This document shows, one piece after another, positions 12,169 to 23,179 of a stretch of 64,000 nucleotides of DNA (the stretch's first letter is position 1; each line of letters starts with the position of its first letter). This DNA comes from Thunnus maccoyii (lineage: Eukaryota; Chordata; Actinopteri; Scombriformes; Scombridae). The stretch spans positions 5,828,001 to 5,892,000 of the forward strand of contig NC_056554.1 of NCBI RefSeq assembly GCF_910596095.1, given 5' to 3'. A program made the translations under genes and the position numbers. The notes under the pieces are model-generated. The model made no database searches. It had not been told where the DNA came from and saw only the letters and a list, made by a program, of their open reading frames with translations.

Positions 12169-12599
12169 CTTATGTAGCTGTCGTGCCTGGCTATGTTAAA
12201 GTGTCATTGTTAAAGTTACTGAAGCATGTGTATGGTGCACCTCTATCCATACGCTTGATTAATGATGCTATTGCATATGTGAGCTGTGTGTGTGTGTGAA
12301 TATGTGGCTCCTGTGCCAGGCTATGCGATATTGCTAATGTTTGTCTTGGTTTCTTTAACATTACCTCCGATGATGTATAAGGCTTGTATTATTAAACTGG
12401 TGCATTCAGGCAAATGTAGTTGTAATGGCCTATTTTGGTTACCATATGTGTTTCAGAACCAATTGGTCTTGGAAAGTCTAGGTCCACCTGTTTTTCTCTG
12501 TGCCCACCCACACTGTGATTTCTGCCTACGCTACTGAAACAAGGTAACATGCTTTTTGCAATCTGTGGTGAAATACTGCAGTGAAGCCAGTCTACTTAA

Positions 12600-13297
12600 T
12601 GGTGAGGCAACCTTCATGGGGTGAGTGGTCAGCCCTCATTGTATTCAATTAAAGCTCTGTTTATACACCTTATTTCCTATCCCAGTTCTCTTGTATCAAG
12701 CTTCCTGGCCTCTGTTGTGCTTTATTGAACCAGAGCACTCCTAAGTTTTTCTATACTCTAAAACAAAAGTCACTTCCTCCCAGACCCCTCAGAGGCCCTC
12801 TCACATGGAAACCACAGAGCATTTTAAATGAGTGGCACAGAATTTTTTTTCAGCTTACTGATTTCATATAATGCATTGAATGTAAAAAAAAAAAAAAGAA
12901 AACCCTCTCTTAGCTTTATTCTAAGAAGTTTTTCCCCATCCCGTCAGATCATATTGTTCTTACAACACTGGCAGATAATATTCATAGATACTGGGTGCAC
13001 ACAAACACACATATACATTGAGGTCCTGCACTTGACCTCAATACCTTTAACCTTGTCAGAAAACACTACTCTCAGCTAGTATGCACATGCATTATTACTG
13101 ACTGCTGAAATCACTACAATAGCAGAACTTGTATTTGAAAAAGTGTGTTTAATGGATTTTTTGCAAGGTAAGGCTTTACACTGATCATGAGATGAAATGT
13201 TTACAAACATGGTTTAGGACAAGCACAAGTATAATTTGAAAGCTACACTAATAGGGTAATGTCCTGTTATACAAAGAAAGAGATGAAACCTGCCCAG
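12600..13297. other. Duplicated NITR flank upstream of N3
   Basis: No gene is seen. Blocks such as CCTGGCCTCTG, ACTGGCAGATAATATTC and CATATAATGCATTG align in order with 19890-20077 and 21350-21500. That pair shows this stretch is an uninterrupted paralog of the site that took the Harbinger-like element at 20078-21349. Confidence 0.5.
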
Positions 13298-14300
13298 CTA
13301 CTGCTTCATACTGAAGTAGATACATTCACTCCAGGTGTCACCACTGTCACTGTCTTCTTAATCTGTTGATCTTGTTGATCTTGTTCTCCGTTGAAGCAGT
13401 GTAATGGACCTCATCTTCATTTTGGTAACCCTGATAATGAAAAATAGTACAACACAATTAGGTACATGACAGATATAAAAAAGTTCACAGAATAAAAGAA
13501 GATACCTCTGCACTGGAGGGAGAGGGAGCTGAAGATTCTGCATGAGACTCTGAAAAAACAATGAAATCCTTCTCATTATATAATACTATATTCAGTGAAT
13601 ACATGTTATAGATACCAACAATAAATTACCTGTACAGTGGCAGCAGTTTATCTTGATGATAATGCACACTAAGAAAACCAATAAAAAACTCAGGATGGCG
13701 ATGAATGCCAGAGCACCTCCATTGACATACATCACATAATTAAAGTCCATCTCATCTGCAGAACCAGACATTAGAAGACGTGACATCCATTTGTAGAAGG
13801 AAACTTACAATAAATACATCACAAAGCAGCTTAACAGTTAACTTTGTTGAGGGAGTAACCATAATTTTTTTATCAGATGAGACAGTTTCTGCTAAAAAGT
13901 TACTTACGCTCAAACTCCAACTTGGTCCCATTTCCAAACAGTACTTCTCCACATGAAGTCACGGCACGGTAGTAGGTTCCTGCATCATCAGAGCTGAGGT
14001 TCCTCATGAGAAGGTTTTTCACACAGGTAGCTTCTCCAGAGCCAGTCTCAGTACTCTGGCAGGTGTCATTTTTATTTCCAAAGTAAATAATCTCAGGAGC
14101 AGAATAATCAATTTTTCAGCCACACAACACGAGTGTGTTCTGCCGTCACAGAGTGTCCTGGCTGCACTGACTGAGACTACTGAAGGAACAGCAGACTTAG
14201 CAGATTTATCAACACTTGTCCTACATTCCGCCACATCTGTCAGGACTGATTGGCTCATCATCCTCACCTTGCAGAGCGTGATTGGCAGCTGAGACAGCAA
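13298..14300 (-). pseudogene. nitr: Deletion-derived NITR pseudogene (N3)
   Basis: Remaining parts are a tail exon up to 13430, linker 13506-13549, transmembrane exon 13630-13755 (ADEMDFNYVMY then a hydrophobic run) and part of an I exon 13908 to about 14178. The I exon matches that of N2 (TSCGEVLFGNGT). It then jumps at about 14178 straight into sequence that lies upstream of the N2 leader (8940-9060 equivalent). The V exon, leader and start codon are therefore missing. An internal loss of about 35 nt lies near 14143. The tail meets a stop at 13347-13349, before the ancestral stop at 13298-13300, and the ITIM reads VHYTAS with the final hydrophobic residue lost. The downstream exons are of the fused-exon subfamily while the I exon is N2-like, so the locus was mosaic before it died. 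It cannot make a receptor. Confidence 0.85.
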
Positions 14301-14839
14301 GCTTTGACGTCATAAGCCAACAAGAGTTTTTCACTTTGTAGTCTCTTTCTGACCCAGAACAGACCAGTTTTTCTGAATCAAATGTCACTTCCTCACAGAC
14401 CCTTTCTGTGAACAATGTGAGGCCCCTTTAACAGGAAACAACTGAGCAGCTTAAATGAGAAGAGATGTAAATCACCATGTTTGCTACAAGTACTGATAAA
14501 TCTGTTGTTTCTGTAATGACAATGATAAAAGTTTAGTTTTAATAAACAATGTACATGCGCCTGCAGGCTGTTTGTCATCTCCACTGTGAATTACACTGTG
14601 AATTTATTTTCAGCACCAGGAACAAAGACGTAAGTTTATTGCAGTCTGTTGGTACAGAGATAATGTAAATCATTGCACTTCATGTTACGTCTCTTGTTTA
14701 AAGAGTTTATTGGTAAGATAAAACTTTACATTGAACACAATGAAGTAAAATCATATTTACAAAACTGCTGTTTTAGGGAAAGCAAAATGACCCTTTTAAA
14801 GTCTGATTAAACATAGACACAGATAAAACATGTCCAGCT
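14301..14839. other. Intergenic region between N3 and N4
   Basis: No gene is seen. The block around 14330-14460 (GTCACTTCCTCACAGACCC, GAGGCCCCTTTAACAGGAAAC) resembles 12765-12835 and 19960-20040. These are old copies of the same NITR flank. Confidence 0.4.
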
Positions 14840-16328
14840 CTACTGCTTTACACTAAAGTACACGCATTCACTCCAGGTGTCGTCCATCTGGCTTCTTGAT
14901 CTGTTGATCTTGATCTCCATCAAAGCAATGTAATAGAGGTTATCTCCATCTTGGTAACCCTGGACATGAGAAACAGTATATCACAATGTGGTACACAACC
15001 ATTTATGCACACAAAAAAGTGCTGTGCAACAGCTGTATATTTGAATAGTAATTCAATAGTCTAAAAAGAGAATACCTTTGCATTTCTTTTTGAGGCTGCT
15101 GAAACTCCTGTATGAGAATCTGAAAAAACAGAATTTAAACCTTCTTAATATCGTGTCATGTTCAGTGAACATACATTAAAGATAAAAACAGCACCAGTTA
15201 CCTGCACAAGGAGAGTGGTTTCTCTTGTTCATCACACACATTAAGAAAGCCAGTAAAACATTCAGGATGGTGGTGAACGCTGCAACCCCACGCCAGAAAT
15301 TCACCGAGACAAGACAGTCCACCTCAGCTGTAGAGAGCCAGACGTCAAGATACATTACAGCTTTTAGCTTTTTTTCTTAAGTTTGATTAAAAGATAACCA
15401 TCACAAATCTCTGGCTAGATAGTTACTTACAGGCAAAGTCCAGCTTGGTCCCGTTTCCAAACAGTATCTGTCCACATGAGGCGACAGCACAGTAGTAGGT
15501 CCCAGCATGAGAAAGATTCAGACTCTTCATTGGCAAGTTGTAGACACAGGTGTGTGTTTGTGTGTTGCTGTTCCTCTCACACTGATCATTCCTGCCTCCA
15601 TGTGTGTAAATGATTCCTGGATGAGATTCTTGAGAGTTTTTGAACCAGTAAACACTGTGTTCTCCATCATCACAGGTCCCAGTGTGTACTGTACAGTTCA
15701 GAGTCACAGAGCCTCCTGGCCGGATGCTCTCAGATGCTGACTGATGGACTGAAGCTAAGATGTTCAAACCTGAATCCTTTACATTGACAATAGTTCCCTC
15801 CTCAAATTCTAAAATAAATGTATAGCTACTTGCACAGTAGTAAGTAGCTGAGTCTGAAATCTGTAAATCTGAGATCACCAAGTCATTTTTACCATTTTTA
15901 GTATCCAGTGTGAAGCGAGGATTGTTCTTGAATTCATCATGAAAAGTGCCACTTGTTTCGTACTTATAGAAAATGGAGATGAGCCTTGGTTTCTGTCCTA
16001 GAGTTTGTTTATACCAGTAAAGCCTTGCTGCAACATCGCCTTCATAGAAACATCGCAAAGTTACCTCCTCACCAACATTAACTGACAGAAAACAACTTTC
16101 CTGCTGAACAGATGAGGATAATTTCACATCAGTCATCTGAACTGAAGCAAAATGAGAGACAAAGCAAATGCACAATTAGTTTAAATTTATAGAGAGTTTA
16201 TCACAATGAAGACAAGAATGATTGAGGAATGACATGAGGAGTGACTAAAAAATACACAAAAAACACCACTCACCTATTTTCCCTAAGAACAAACATGTTA
16301 AACAAAAAACAACCTTTGGAGATGTCAT
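14840..16328 (-). CDS. nitr: Novel immune-type receptor (N4)
   Basis: Exons are leader 16274-16328, fused V+I 15431-16141, transmembrane 15202-15327, linker 15076-15119 and tail 14840-14959. They give about 351 residues in frame. Leader: MTSPKVVFCLTCLFLGK. V domain: LRCFYEG, YWYKQTLGQKPRL, DSATYYCASS, J-like FEEGT. I domain: NCTVHTGTC, YWFKNSQ, GTYYCAVASC, LFGNGTKL, with the six cysteines typical of NITRs. The tail has the ITIM LYYIAL and ends ECVYFSVKQ. The membrane segment is unusual: VNFWRGVAAF replaces the usual VYFLSGALAF, placing an arginine at its outer edge, with an asparagine further in. An ITIM is still present, so I call it inhibitory. I cannot exclude that the arginine affects partner choice. 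N4 stands alone between N3 and N5 and is transcribed in the same direction. Confidence 0.9.
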
Positions 16329-16397
16329 TGTTTCAAATTTCTTCGTTTAAAGTAATGTGGAGTATTTTTCCTGTCTTCAGTGACAAGCCTGTGTTTG

Positions 16398-16407
16398 ACT
16401 GGCCATG
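16398..16407 (-). promoter_or_regulatory. Diverged CCAAT-type element of N4
   Basis: ACTGGCCATG lies 70 bp upstream of the start codon, in the position where paralogs carry ATTGGCCAAT, within the shared context GTTTGA-. The core CCAAT is changed, so N4 may be expressed differently. Confidence 0.4.
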
Positions 16408-17148
16408 ATCACATGCTCACTCCCACTTATACTGCCAAGGCCGGCTCTTGAAAAACATCACGTTGAGTAAAAATGAATAACCACAACCAACATCCTCACT
16501 TACGTAACAGCCTGTACTGTCACTGATGGGCTGCACTCACTTCAAAGACGTGTTTATTTTTTGTGTCCATTCGATGTGTTTAGTCCAACATTTACAGTTT
16601 AGAGATGCAACATACAACATACAGTACAGTGGAGTTCAGTTTTGCTCAACCTTAGTTAATGAATCGATCATCATTATGTCAAACAAATAACATGCAGGCA
16701 TAATAATTGATTAACTACCTGTCAGATACACTAAGAATACAACATGGTAATCACTAGCCAGGTCTAGTGTAATTTAATGAGATTTCGTCTATTTTTATGG
16801 TTATTTATTTTACTTTATATATTCTCCTTTTTTTCAAGCATGAAGTTTGAGTTGACTATATTAGTTTGATCCCCAAAAGGTCACAAAGAATTGAGTCTGA
16901 TCTACTATAAAATCAGTTGGCTCTCACTGTGGAGGCGTCCTGATTGAAACCACACATACAAAGAGACAAAAAGTGCAGATGGTCCGAGTTGTGCACATAA
17001 CCACATCTTACAAAGCTAAAGAGAGATTTTATCATAACACTGCTGACCAAAAGGAAACTATTAAAAGATGTTTGCAAGTGCGGGTTTGTGGTGCACAAAT
17101 CAGCATGTTTATTACGACTTCTGGTCTGTTTCAGTGGTGACTTTACAT

Positions 17149-17674
17149 GTATACTCACTGAGCACTTTATTAGGAACACCTGTGCAATCTAGTGCAATCC
17201 AATACAACAGCTCTGCCATAATTTCTACTTTTACAAAACTTATATATTTTCAGTTTTTGTTGACTGTCAGAAAGATGATAATTCTACATCATGTTTATTA
17301 TTGAGGTTGTAGTGGGTGGTGGTGTACTGGAGTGCATTATATTGAAAAGTGTTCCTAATATTTTGTCCGCCCCCTTAACATAGATTAGGGTGTATTTTAT
17401 ACATGGGTGACACTGTGCCTGAACGCCTCCAGTGTAGACACGCATTAGCATACATGGGGGGAGCAAAATATTTGGAACATATTTCAATTTAATACACTCC
17501 AGTACACCACCACTCACTATGACCCCAATAATAAACATAAAGTAGAATTATCACCTTTCTGACAATGTCAACTAAAACTGAAAATGTATAAGCTTCTTGA
17601 AAGTAGGCAGGGCTTTTGTATTGGATTGCATTAGATTTCACAGTTGTTTCTAAGAAAGTGCTCAGTGAGTGTAC
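17149..17674. mobile_element. Long-TIR palindromic DNA element
   Basis: It opens TATACTCACTGAGCAC and closes GTGCTCAGTGAGTGTACA, the reverse complement apart from few changes. The arms continue inward for about 190 bp each, with GATGATAATTCTAC against GTAGAATTATCACC and TACTGGAGTG against CACTCCAGTA. The loop lies near 17340-17465. It is a non-coding foldback element of a type common in fish. It lies between N4 and N5. Confidence 0.8.
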
Positions 17675-17871
17675 ATCCTCAAAAATAACTGGTCGAATCA
17701 GTATAACTCTGGGAATTATGGAAAGTAGTTAAAATAGTTAGAAATGCAACACTTCATGCTGCTTCATCCTATAGTTACTAGAAGTATGACCTCATTGTCT
17801 TAGGGGTTTGCTAAAAACACTAATAAAGGCATCTCTTGTTAAACTGCAACAAATATAAAACTTGTACAGTT

Positions 17872-19370
17872 CTACTGCTTTACACTTGAGTACACGCATT
17901 CAGTCTCGGTGTTGTTCCTCTGTCTTCTAGATCTGTTGATCTTGTGCTCCCCTAGAGCTGCATAATGGATGTTTTCTTCATTTTGGTGACCCTGATCATA
18001 AAATATAAAACAGAAAACCACAACACTTGAGAGAAATAAAAAGAAATGCTAGGTCTCAAAACATAATTGGACTTAAAAGAGTTGAGTCGTAATAAAATAG
18101 TTTATCTAAAAAAAGAAAAAGAACATACCTCTGTATCTGACGTGGAAAATCTCGCCTGAGACTCTGAGAAAGATTAAACAGTGAGCTTACTATAATGCCA
18201 TGTTCAGTGAATACACGCTGTCAACTACAAAGAATAGCAGTTATACCTTTACACTGGCTGCTGTTTCTTTTGTAGATCACATACACCGAGAAAGCCAATA
18301 AAACAACCAGGATGGTGGTGAATGTCAAAGCTCCACTCAAGAAATACACCAAGACAAGAGAATCCACCTCATCTGCAGAGAGCCAGACACCAGAAGACAG
18401 TAGAAAGCTTTTAGCTGTGTTATTTTTAGTTTAAATACAGAGTTATGCACTTATTAAAAAAAGGACAACCTTTGTTAGAAAAAGTTACTTACGCTCAAAG
18501 TTGAGCTTGGTCCCGTTTCCAAACACTATCTGTCCACATGAGGCGACAGCACAGTAGTAGGTCCCAGCATGAGAAAGATCCAGACTCGTCATTGGCAAGT
18601 TGTAGACACAGGTGTGTGTTTGTGTTTTGCTGTTCCTCTCACACTGATCATTCCTGCCTCCATGTGTGTAAAAGATTTCTGGTTGAGATCCTTGAGAATT
18701 TTTGAACCAGTAAACACTGTGTTCTCCATCATCACAGGTCCCAGTGTGTACTGTACAGTTCAGAGTCACAGAGCCTCTTGGCTGGATGCTCTCAGATGCC
18801 GACTGATGGACCAGAGCTTGGATGTTCGAACCTGAATCCTTTACATTGACAATAATGCTCTCTAAAAATTCATACACGTATGAATAGCCACTTATGCAGT
18901 AGTAAGTAGCTGAGTCTGAGATGTGCAAATCTGTGATCTTCAAGTGATTTTTACCAGTTTCAATATCCAGTGTGAAGCGAGGATTGTTCTTCAATTCATC
19001 ATGAAAAGTGCCATTACTTTCATACTTGTAGTAGGTAGAGATAACTCTTGGTTTCTGTCCTAGAGTTTGCTTATACCAGTAAAACCTTGCTGCAACATCA
19101 CCTTCATAGAAACATTGCAAAATCAAATTGTCCCCAGTATTAACAGATACAAAACCTCTGTCTTGACGAACAGATGAGGAGAATTTCAGATGAGTCATCT
19201 GAGCTGAAGTAAAGGAAAGACAAAGAAAATTCACATTATAAACACATAATTAATAGAGGAGTGACCATACATTTTAAAAAACACAAACTGGATTCATAAA
19301 AACACAACTCACCCATTTTCTGTCCCAAGAACAGACATGTCAGAAAGATAACAAACACTGGAGATCTCAT
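17872..19370 (-). CDS. nitr: Novel immune-type receptor (N5)
   Basis: Exons are leader 19313-19370, fused V+I 18493-19203, transmembrane 18247-18372, linker 18129-18163 and tail 17872-17991. They give about 349 residues. The leader ends LTCLFLGQK. V domain: LQCFYEG, FYWYKQTLGQKPRV, DSATYYCISG. The J-like motif has decayed to FLESI, without the glycine. I domain: six cysteines and a VFGNGTKL end. The membrane segment is VYFLSGALTFTTILVVLLAF. The linker is 35 nt instead of 44, an in-frame loss of three codons. The tail holds ITIM IHYAAL and ends ECVYSSVKQ. Likely an inhibitory surface receptor. Its nearest relative here is N6, which shares tail, linker and leader features. Confidence 0.92.
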
Positions 19371-19444
19371 CGTGTTCATATAGTCGGGCTAAATGAAAAG
19401 AAACTTGATCTTTTCTTCACTCTTAAGAGACAAGACTGCGTTTG

Positions 19445-19454
19445 ATTGGCCAAC
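19445..19454 (-). promoter_or_regulatory. CCAAT-type promoter element of N5
   Basis: ATTGGCCAAC lies 75 bp upstream of the start codon and is followed by CAGAAGTGAC and, further up, by ACTTGATCACATGTTCAC, as in N6, N9 and the orphan copy. Confidence 0.55.
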
Positions 19455-20077
19455 CAGAAGTGACTGTATGTCCTGTTTAGGAAACTTGATCACATGTTCA
19501 CTGTCAACTGTACTGTCACATTTGGTTCTTGAGAAGAGTCACTTGGTAAGAGGTATATGAAGAACATAATGGCTCCTTAACTTACCATTAGATATAAAAT
19601 CACTAAAATATAAATTAGCACAGACATCCTCACTCATATAATACTGATCTCACTAATGGACCATATTCACTCAACATATTTGGTTTCTTTAAAAATAGAG
19701 AAAAGGCTAAAAGAGCATGAAGATATGGATAAAAGGCTTTTGGTGCTTGGAAATGCTCGTTATCCAATAGGTGGCTTTCTACCAGTAAGCATGGTAGAAA
19801 GATCAACCAGAATTAAAATCTTAAGGATTATTACCTTAAAGTTCTGAGTAATCAACACCCAGTTTCCTTAAAAAATGTATCAATCTCAAGGCAAATATGT
19901 TGTACCAGACCTCCTGGCCTCTGCAATGTCTTTTTGATCACCTTTGTTTTCTCTTACCTGGAGCAAATGTCAAGTCGTCCTGCTAGACCTCTCTGAAAAT
20001 GATCTGAGGCTCCCTTACTTGGAAACCATAGACCAACGTAAAACTGTTGTAATTTTACTGCTTTCATACAACACATT

Positions 20078-21349
20078 GGGCCTCATTCACTAATATGTGC
20101 ATAGAAATGTTCTCACGTTTGCACTCAAAATTACCATTGGATTCATGACTTGTGCACCAGCCAATTTGTTCTTACCACCGTGCGCATGTTAGTGAATCAG
20201 AATCATTCGAAATTGACAGGCACGTGCAGGCTATCTGTTATTAGTCTGATGCCCACTAAAGTGTGATCACATTTTGGTAAATTAAATTGTTTGATTTTAG
20301 TGTTTGAAAGAGGATATGTACTTTATTTTTGTACTGTTTTTCCTTTTTTTTTTTTTTTAAAAAAAAAGCATAATCTAGTTTAAATCCGAATAATTGGTCT
20401 GCTATAGCAGTTTTCTGACAATAGGTGGCAGTGTGAGACCGTGGCTTGCCACAGTGACTGTAATAAGGCGCATGCGCTGCTGTCTTCTCCTCACAACTGT
20501 GGACAATTCAACAGCGACAAGCCACGTCTCTCTGTCTCACGTTTCTGTCCTGTATTTCAGGCCAGGTGCTGCAGGCCAGGAGCTGTAACATTAGCATACT
20601 ACCACACCGCCATGTCTCTATATAAGGAAAGCTCTGTTGGAGCAATGCAGCTGTCAATCATTACAAAGAAGGATATGATGGTAAAAATATAGAAAAACTT
20701 TGCTGCTAGTGAAATTCAAACAATAGTTTCAGAAGTAGATTTGGCTGGTAAACATGTCATTGATACAATTGTTTGGAGCCTGATTGTGAATCCTGTATAC
20801 AGCCTGCATACCTGTTGCACCACTACCACTCAGTACGTTTGTAACAAAATAAAAAGTTGGTTAATGTGTAGATCTGTGGAATTAATCTAAATAAATCTCT
20901 ACTGCTGCACCAGGTGTGCATTGTATTTCGTCTCTCACCACAACAGGCCGTGATGCAGTGAAGATGCAGAGCATCCCTCCCTGTGCCACTACTGATCTGT
21001 CAGGCTGTGAGGACACTGAACAGGCTGCTGGTTAACAAGCTGCATATATCACGGCCAAATCTGATGGAGGAAATTAATCGCTGTCACATTCAATATATAA
21101 GCTATTGTCATCTAACATGACAGTTTTAATCTATTTATAATTTCATTCCATTTGTGATGATGATTTATAGATTACAATGTCTTGGCTATTAATTTTACAA
21201 TCAGTAAATAAGTTGTGTATTATTGGTAATTTCACAATTTTAAATGTTGTATATTTAGGCCCAATCATTTTTTTTAAATAACTGAGGTTCTAATATGTAT
21301 AATATATATGTTAATAATAATGTATACGTACTGTTTATGAATGAGGCCC
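20078..21349. mobile_element. PIF/Harbinger-like DNA transposon, non-autonomous
   Basis: Termini are GGGCCTCATTCA and TGAATGAGGCCC, perfect inverted repeats. ATT flanks both sides (20075-20077 and 21350-21352), a 3-bp target duplication as Harbinger elements make. The flanks align with the empty paralogous site near 12850-12960. The interior is about 1.27 kb with no intact transposase frame. The class is inferred from the duplication length. Confidence 0.65.
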
Positions 21350-21588
21350 ATTGTTTGAAACTAACCCCCCGTGATTGGTTTATGTTTTTTTTTTTATCAT
21401 AACATACAAGAATGACTCATCCTTTTCTGTCACTTTACATTTTCTCATCACATTGGCAGATAACATTTGTGGTTTGTGGGTTCACACACATGTACGTGTA
21501 CGTGCACATGCTGATGTTCAAAGTGTCACAGAAACTTGTCATATAGCATCACTGAATTTCTTCTTCTTCACAGACAGCACTGTGTTTG

Positions 21589-21740
21589 ATTGGCCAATCA
21601 GAAGTGACACCTAATGTCTTACTTTGGAAACATGATCACATGTTCAGAGCCAGTTATAGTATTAAGAGAGGATTTACAAGGTCAGGAGTATATGAGCAAC
21701 TTAATGACTCTTCAACTTTGTCAGCAATGGCATTAGCTTT
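21589..21740 (-). promoter_or_regulatory. Orphan NITR promoter with no gene
   Basis: ATTGGCCAAT at 21589-21598, followed by CAGAAGTGACAC and then GGAAACATGATCACATGTTC, matches the promoter module of the live NITR genes. Downstream on the minus strand there is no leader, V+I or tail exon before the Harbinger-like element and then N5. This is a promoter whose gene has been deleted. Confidence 0.7.
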
Positions 21741-21755
21741 AAAATGACCAAAGCA

Positions 21756-21839
21756 TACAGTACCAGTCAAACGTTTAGACACATTATCTCATTTAAGGGA
21801 ATGGAAAGGTGTGTCCAAATTTTTGACTGGTACTGTATA
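21756..21839. mobile_element. Miniature Tc1/mariner-type element (MITE)
   Basis: TACAGTACCAGTCAAACG at one end faces TTTTTGACTGGTACTGTA at the other, with TA at each end. At about 83 bp it is little more than two terminal repeats joined. Confidence 0.8.
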
Positions 21840-23179
21840 TGACCACAAACATCCTCATTAGTGTAACACTATTCTCATCTCATTCTTTTGGTTCATTTTG
21901 TCTTTCTGATAAGGTGCAGAAACTGGGAAGTGAGCCTCATCTCTTCTCAGCTCATGACACCACCTCATGAAACACCAGAGGAATATCTCTATTAAACATA
22001 GTGAGTATGGTACATGGCTCAAAGGCAGAATGTTTTGCTTATATATCATCCACATTTATTACTACTTCACAGAATTCATGCAAGTTATTACACTTCTTTA
22101 AAAAAAATTCAAGTTAAAGTTAAAAAGATAACATTCTTACTTTTTCTTTATTAAGAGTTTAACACTCAAAACTCAGTTAATCTGCTTCACCAGGACTGTG
22201 TGGGTGTGGTTTGCACAGATGTGATTGACAGTGGCTTGGCAAAATAACCCAACAACCCAACAACTGACGTCAGATTCTGATTCAAATTTAGCAAAAGTCT
22301 GATTGGGACAGAAATACGTGACATCACCTTACTCCCACCAAGCCCCGCCCACATTAAACTACTGAGCGGAGCGCAGACGAAACAGCTCAAACAGATATCT
22401 CTCAAGTGAAATAGGCAAAACTTTTGGCAGAAAACATTCTTGAAATGTTCATATAGGGTCCCATTGCTCATAGTGGGAAGCTGATTGGCAAAATATGTTA
22501 TGTTAAGTGCTGATACCATTGTATGTACAATCCCTTGAGATTTGATGTTTTGTCTTCTAAAATCCAGTAGATGATTCGAAAAACTTCCAACTTTGTTGAC
22601 CCAGTGAGACGATATTAAAGCTCTGTTTGCCTTAAAGTTACATATGAGATATCTGCTCTGTAGTACTGTACCCGCTCTCTGTCCCTCATATGTTTCCCTT
22701 TTACTGTCTTTTCCATTCTGTGTTGATTTGTTTCAACTTCAACCTTTTTCTGTCCCAGTGAAAAAAGTTATAAATAGCATAATTTAACATTCACAACAGT
22801 AAATCCAGCCTGTCACATAATTTTGCTTGAGGTCAGCCAATGTGCATTCATGCAGTTCTGTCTCACATACACTTGTTCTGAAGCCCATCTTGTAAAAATG
22901 TCCTTAGCTTGCTGATTTGCTAAAATTTGACTTGGGTTGTGGATAGAACATTAAAAACTTTTTAATTTCACATAAATATATTATTACTTCAATCCAACAC
23001 CAACATACATTCTCAAATAACTGGTTGAATCAACTCATCTCTGGGAATTATGGCTGCTCTATTCTATGGTCACAAGAAAAATATACTGATAACATGATCT
23101 CAATCTCTTATGAGTTTGTTAGAAACACTAATAAAGGCATATCTTATTACACTGCAACAAATATAAAACATGAACAGTT
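21840..23179. other. Intergenic region between orphan promoter and N6
   Basis: No gene is seen. The part 22190-22560 is more GC-rich and looks like an interspersed repeat of unknown class. The final 200 bp resemble the 3' flank of N5 around 17700-17870 (CTAATAAAGGCAT, ACTGCAACAAATATAAAAC) and are likely the N6 3' untranslated region. Confidence 0.4.

Larger units (their letters stand above)
9500..12536. mobile_element. hAT-like DNA transposon remnant, copy 1 (with nested repeats)
   Basis: Three separate blocks here match 55877-57290 in the same order. They are a start block (GGCCTGGGCCCACCCA, AGAAGGCTTCCTTTCTT), a middle block near 10930-11130 (ACTAGCTAGCTGCTT, GGTACGTAGCTGCTAA) and an end block 12290-12536 (ATGATGTATAAGG, TTTTTCTCTGTGCCCACCCA). 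The end reads CAGTAGCGTAG on the minus strand, a hAT-type terminus. A fragment near 10988-11110 could encode KQSSLLKFV, like the start of hAT proteins. The copy is swollen by nested repeats and has no intact transposase. Confidence 0.5.

Noticed and set aside
15507-15740. A conserved plus-strand open frame of about 77 codons opposite the I domain, recurring at almost every NITR gene (for example 18569, 23862, 30066, 36627, 41921, 52914, 59608)
   Set aside because: It is the antisense shadow of the conserved I-domain coding sequence. It has no promoter, splice or domain evidence of its own, and it breaks where the I domain changes.
20441-20692. Plus-strand open frames inside the Harbinger-like element
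   Set aside because: Short, without transposase or Myb motifs I could recognise, and inside a non-autonomous element.
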